From positions 338,114,802-338,178,801 of the forward strand of contig NC_081413.1 in the NCBI RefSeq assembly GCF_030272615.1: a stretch of DNA of 64,000 nucleotides, in the 5' to 3' direction. Below are positions 62,602 through 64,000 of this stretch, one piece after another (the stretch's first letter is position 1; each line of letters opens with the position of its first letter). The translations under genes were made by a program, and so were the position numbers. A model generated the notes under the pieces. It ran no database searches. It saw only the letters and a list, made by a program, of their open reading frames with translations, and was not told the origin of the DNA. This DNA comes from Cryptomeria japonica (Eukaryota; Streptophyta; Pinopsida; Cupressales; Cupressaceae).

Positions 62602-64000
62602 CTATCACCTTTTATCGTTGTTCAGTGCTCCTAGAATGCTAACAAACATCCCTAGAATGTAGACTGGAATTTTTTGTAAGTACATTAGCATTTTTGGTCT
62701 AAGGAGTAGCATTTTTGGTCCATAAGATAGTGTTTTGGGTAGTTTCTAGAACATTTTTTATGAAATGACTCAAAATCAATCAAAATGAACACATAAGGTT
62801 AGGACACTTGCCCAGATCACCTTAGGGGTCAAAACCTACACACAAAATCAACCCAAAAAGTCTGAAACATCCAAAAATCAAAGAGGGAATTGAAAAATAC
62901 AAAGTTGTAGACTCACAGACTGAAAATTGCATAGAAATCTTTCTCCCACAAGGCTCATAATGACACCTAGAGACCATAGCATCGAAGGGAGATATAATAA
63001 CTCTCCAAAATACTCAAAGAGACAACACAAAAGCTTCACAAAGCTCAAATACAATCTCAAACTTTCGTAATAGGGTCTGTATCCCAAAATTTACAATCAC
63101 AACAAAATAAAGGGTCTCCCGACAAGCTACAAGGAGCCCAAAAACTCATATCTTAATTCTATAGAAAGGGAGTACAAAAAATACAATACAAGAGATTCCT
63201 AACTCCCCAAAACAAGACCAATGTCTCTTCTAACACACAATAAGGAGAAATCATAATAATACATAGGAAAAACAATTCCCAACAAACAAATTTCAGGACT
63301 TGAAAAATAGTCAAATGTAGATCTCCTTCCCAAAATTCCATCCCAATCCAAATTTAATCTTTAAAACCAAATCTAAATTTCCCAACACCAAATTAAACAA
63401 CTTCCTGCAAACAATCTTTGTTCAGGCACAATGCAGACAATGCTTTCTAAAAATAATTGCAAAATATGCAAAAGCCAACCTGGAGAAAACGAAGCAAAGA
63501 AATGGAAATTTGATGAAGATCAACTCAAAATCTAGCAAGAATCCACAAGAAAAATCTAATCCAAATCCCAAGCAACCATGTTCAAACAAATTCCAAAAAA
63601 TCTTTGAAAACCCAACCCCTGTGAATTCACAGGAAGTTCAAATATATTAAAATTCAAACTTCAAACTATAATAAATGTCGACCAATCAAGATAATCCTAA
63701 AAAACTATATAATATACCTACCCAAACATAAATTCGAGGTGTATAATAAATAAATATATTATTTGCCTACCTTCCACCATTCAACCAATAAAATGAAAGG
63801 GTAGGTAGGTAATATCAAAATAAAATAACCAAGAAGGGTAAAAAGGCAATTAATAAAATAATAACTCAAATCTCAAAATTAAATAAATATTAATAAATAG
63901 ATAATAACAATAATAAATCCAAAAAGGGAACCATTAAATAAATAACGCTCAATATCAAAATAAATAAATACGAATAGAACTCCATAAATAAATAAAAAAT
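62602..64000. repeat. Repeat F, copy 2, probable end part
   Basis: AT-rich, non-coding host sequence right of the solo LTR. It continues the sequence interrupted at 58431, since removal of B' and one TSD copy joins them. No counterpart is visible in copy 1 beyond short similar tracts (ctctagcacttttacac against ctcctagaatgctaac). The minus strand resembles an AT-rich LTR or leader. The short ORFs at 62878-63087 and 63159-63341 show nothing recognisable. Confidence 0.4.

Noticed and set aside
63159..63341. Short ORFs near the right end (62878-63087 and 63159-63341)
   Set aside because: Minus-strand frames in AT-rich repeat sequence with no motif, no conserved copy and no coding context.

Overview
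The window looks like intergenic DNA from a large-genome seed plant. It is AT-rich and made almost entirely of nested, decayed LTR retrotransposons. PBSs match initiator tRNA-Met, and both Ty1/copia elements and Ty3/gypsy chromoviruses with 3.6-4.2 kb LTRs are present. The very long LTRs, deep nesting and old, slowly removed copies would fit a gymnosperm, but that is inference. I see no host gene, rRNA, tRNA gene or CRISPR, and no intact open reading frame of any element.

Layout. (1) 1-2469: 3' end of a copia-type element H (+), with an accessory ORF, several polypurine motifs and a 3' LTR. (2) 2470-4416: 5' end of copia element G (-), which H interrupts inside its gag. (3) 4417-6375 and 13032-13105: an old non-coding repeat F, copy 1, split by a complete copia element A (6376-13031, TSD catat/catac). 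(4) From about 13106: F copy 2. It is split by a large minus-strand copia element C (LTRs 14645-16188 and 56016-57469), resumes at 57470-58431, is split again by a chromovirus solo LTR B' (58432-62601, TSD ctatc), and probably runs to the window end.

Inside C sit two gypsy elements. D (16424-28369, TSD aaagg) is non-coding and itself carries a family-A solo LTR (22296-23343, TSD gtgac). B (31790-55187, TSD cagtg/cggtg) lies inside the C gag. Inside the 5' LTR of B sits a second chromovirus, E (33486-44009, TSD tggca). Inferred order: F is oldest; C entered F; B and D entered C; E entered B and the family-A solo LTR entered D. Removing B and one TSD copy restores the reading frame of the C gag, which supports the reconstruction.

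None of these elements can act alone. B keeps one reading frame from gag to chromodomain but has about twenty in-frame stops and has lost its integrase Glu and an RNase H Asp. E keeps its RT, RNase H and integrase residues but has a frameshift in gag, several stops, a DSR protease box and a 1.8 kb deletion in its 3' LTR. A and C are broken by stops and frameshifts. Most stops look like C-to-T or G-to-A transitions, as expected of methylated silenced DNA.

Most interesting signals: a C-rich-loop hairpin just before the PBS in every copia LTR, whose stem sequence differs between families while pairing is kept; GC-rich islands of short tandem dyads at a similar place in four chromovirus-type LTRs, some followed by an inverted pair of telobox motifs; and D, which has E-like ends but no coding capacity.
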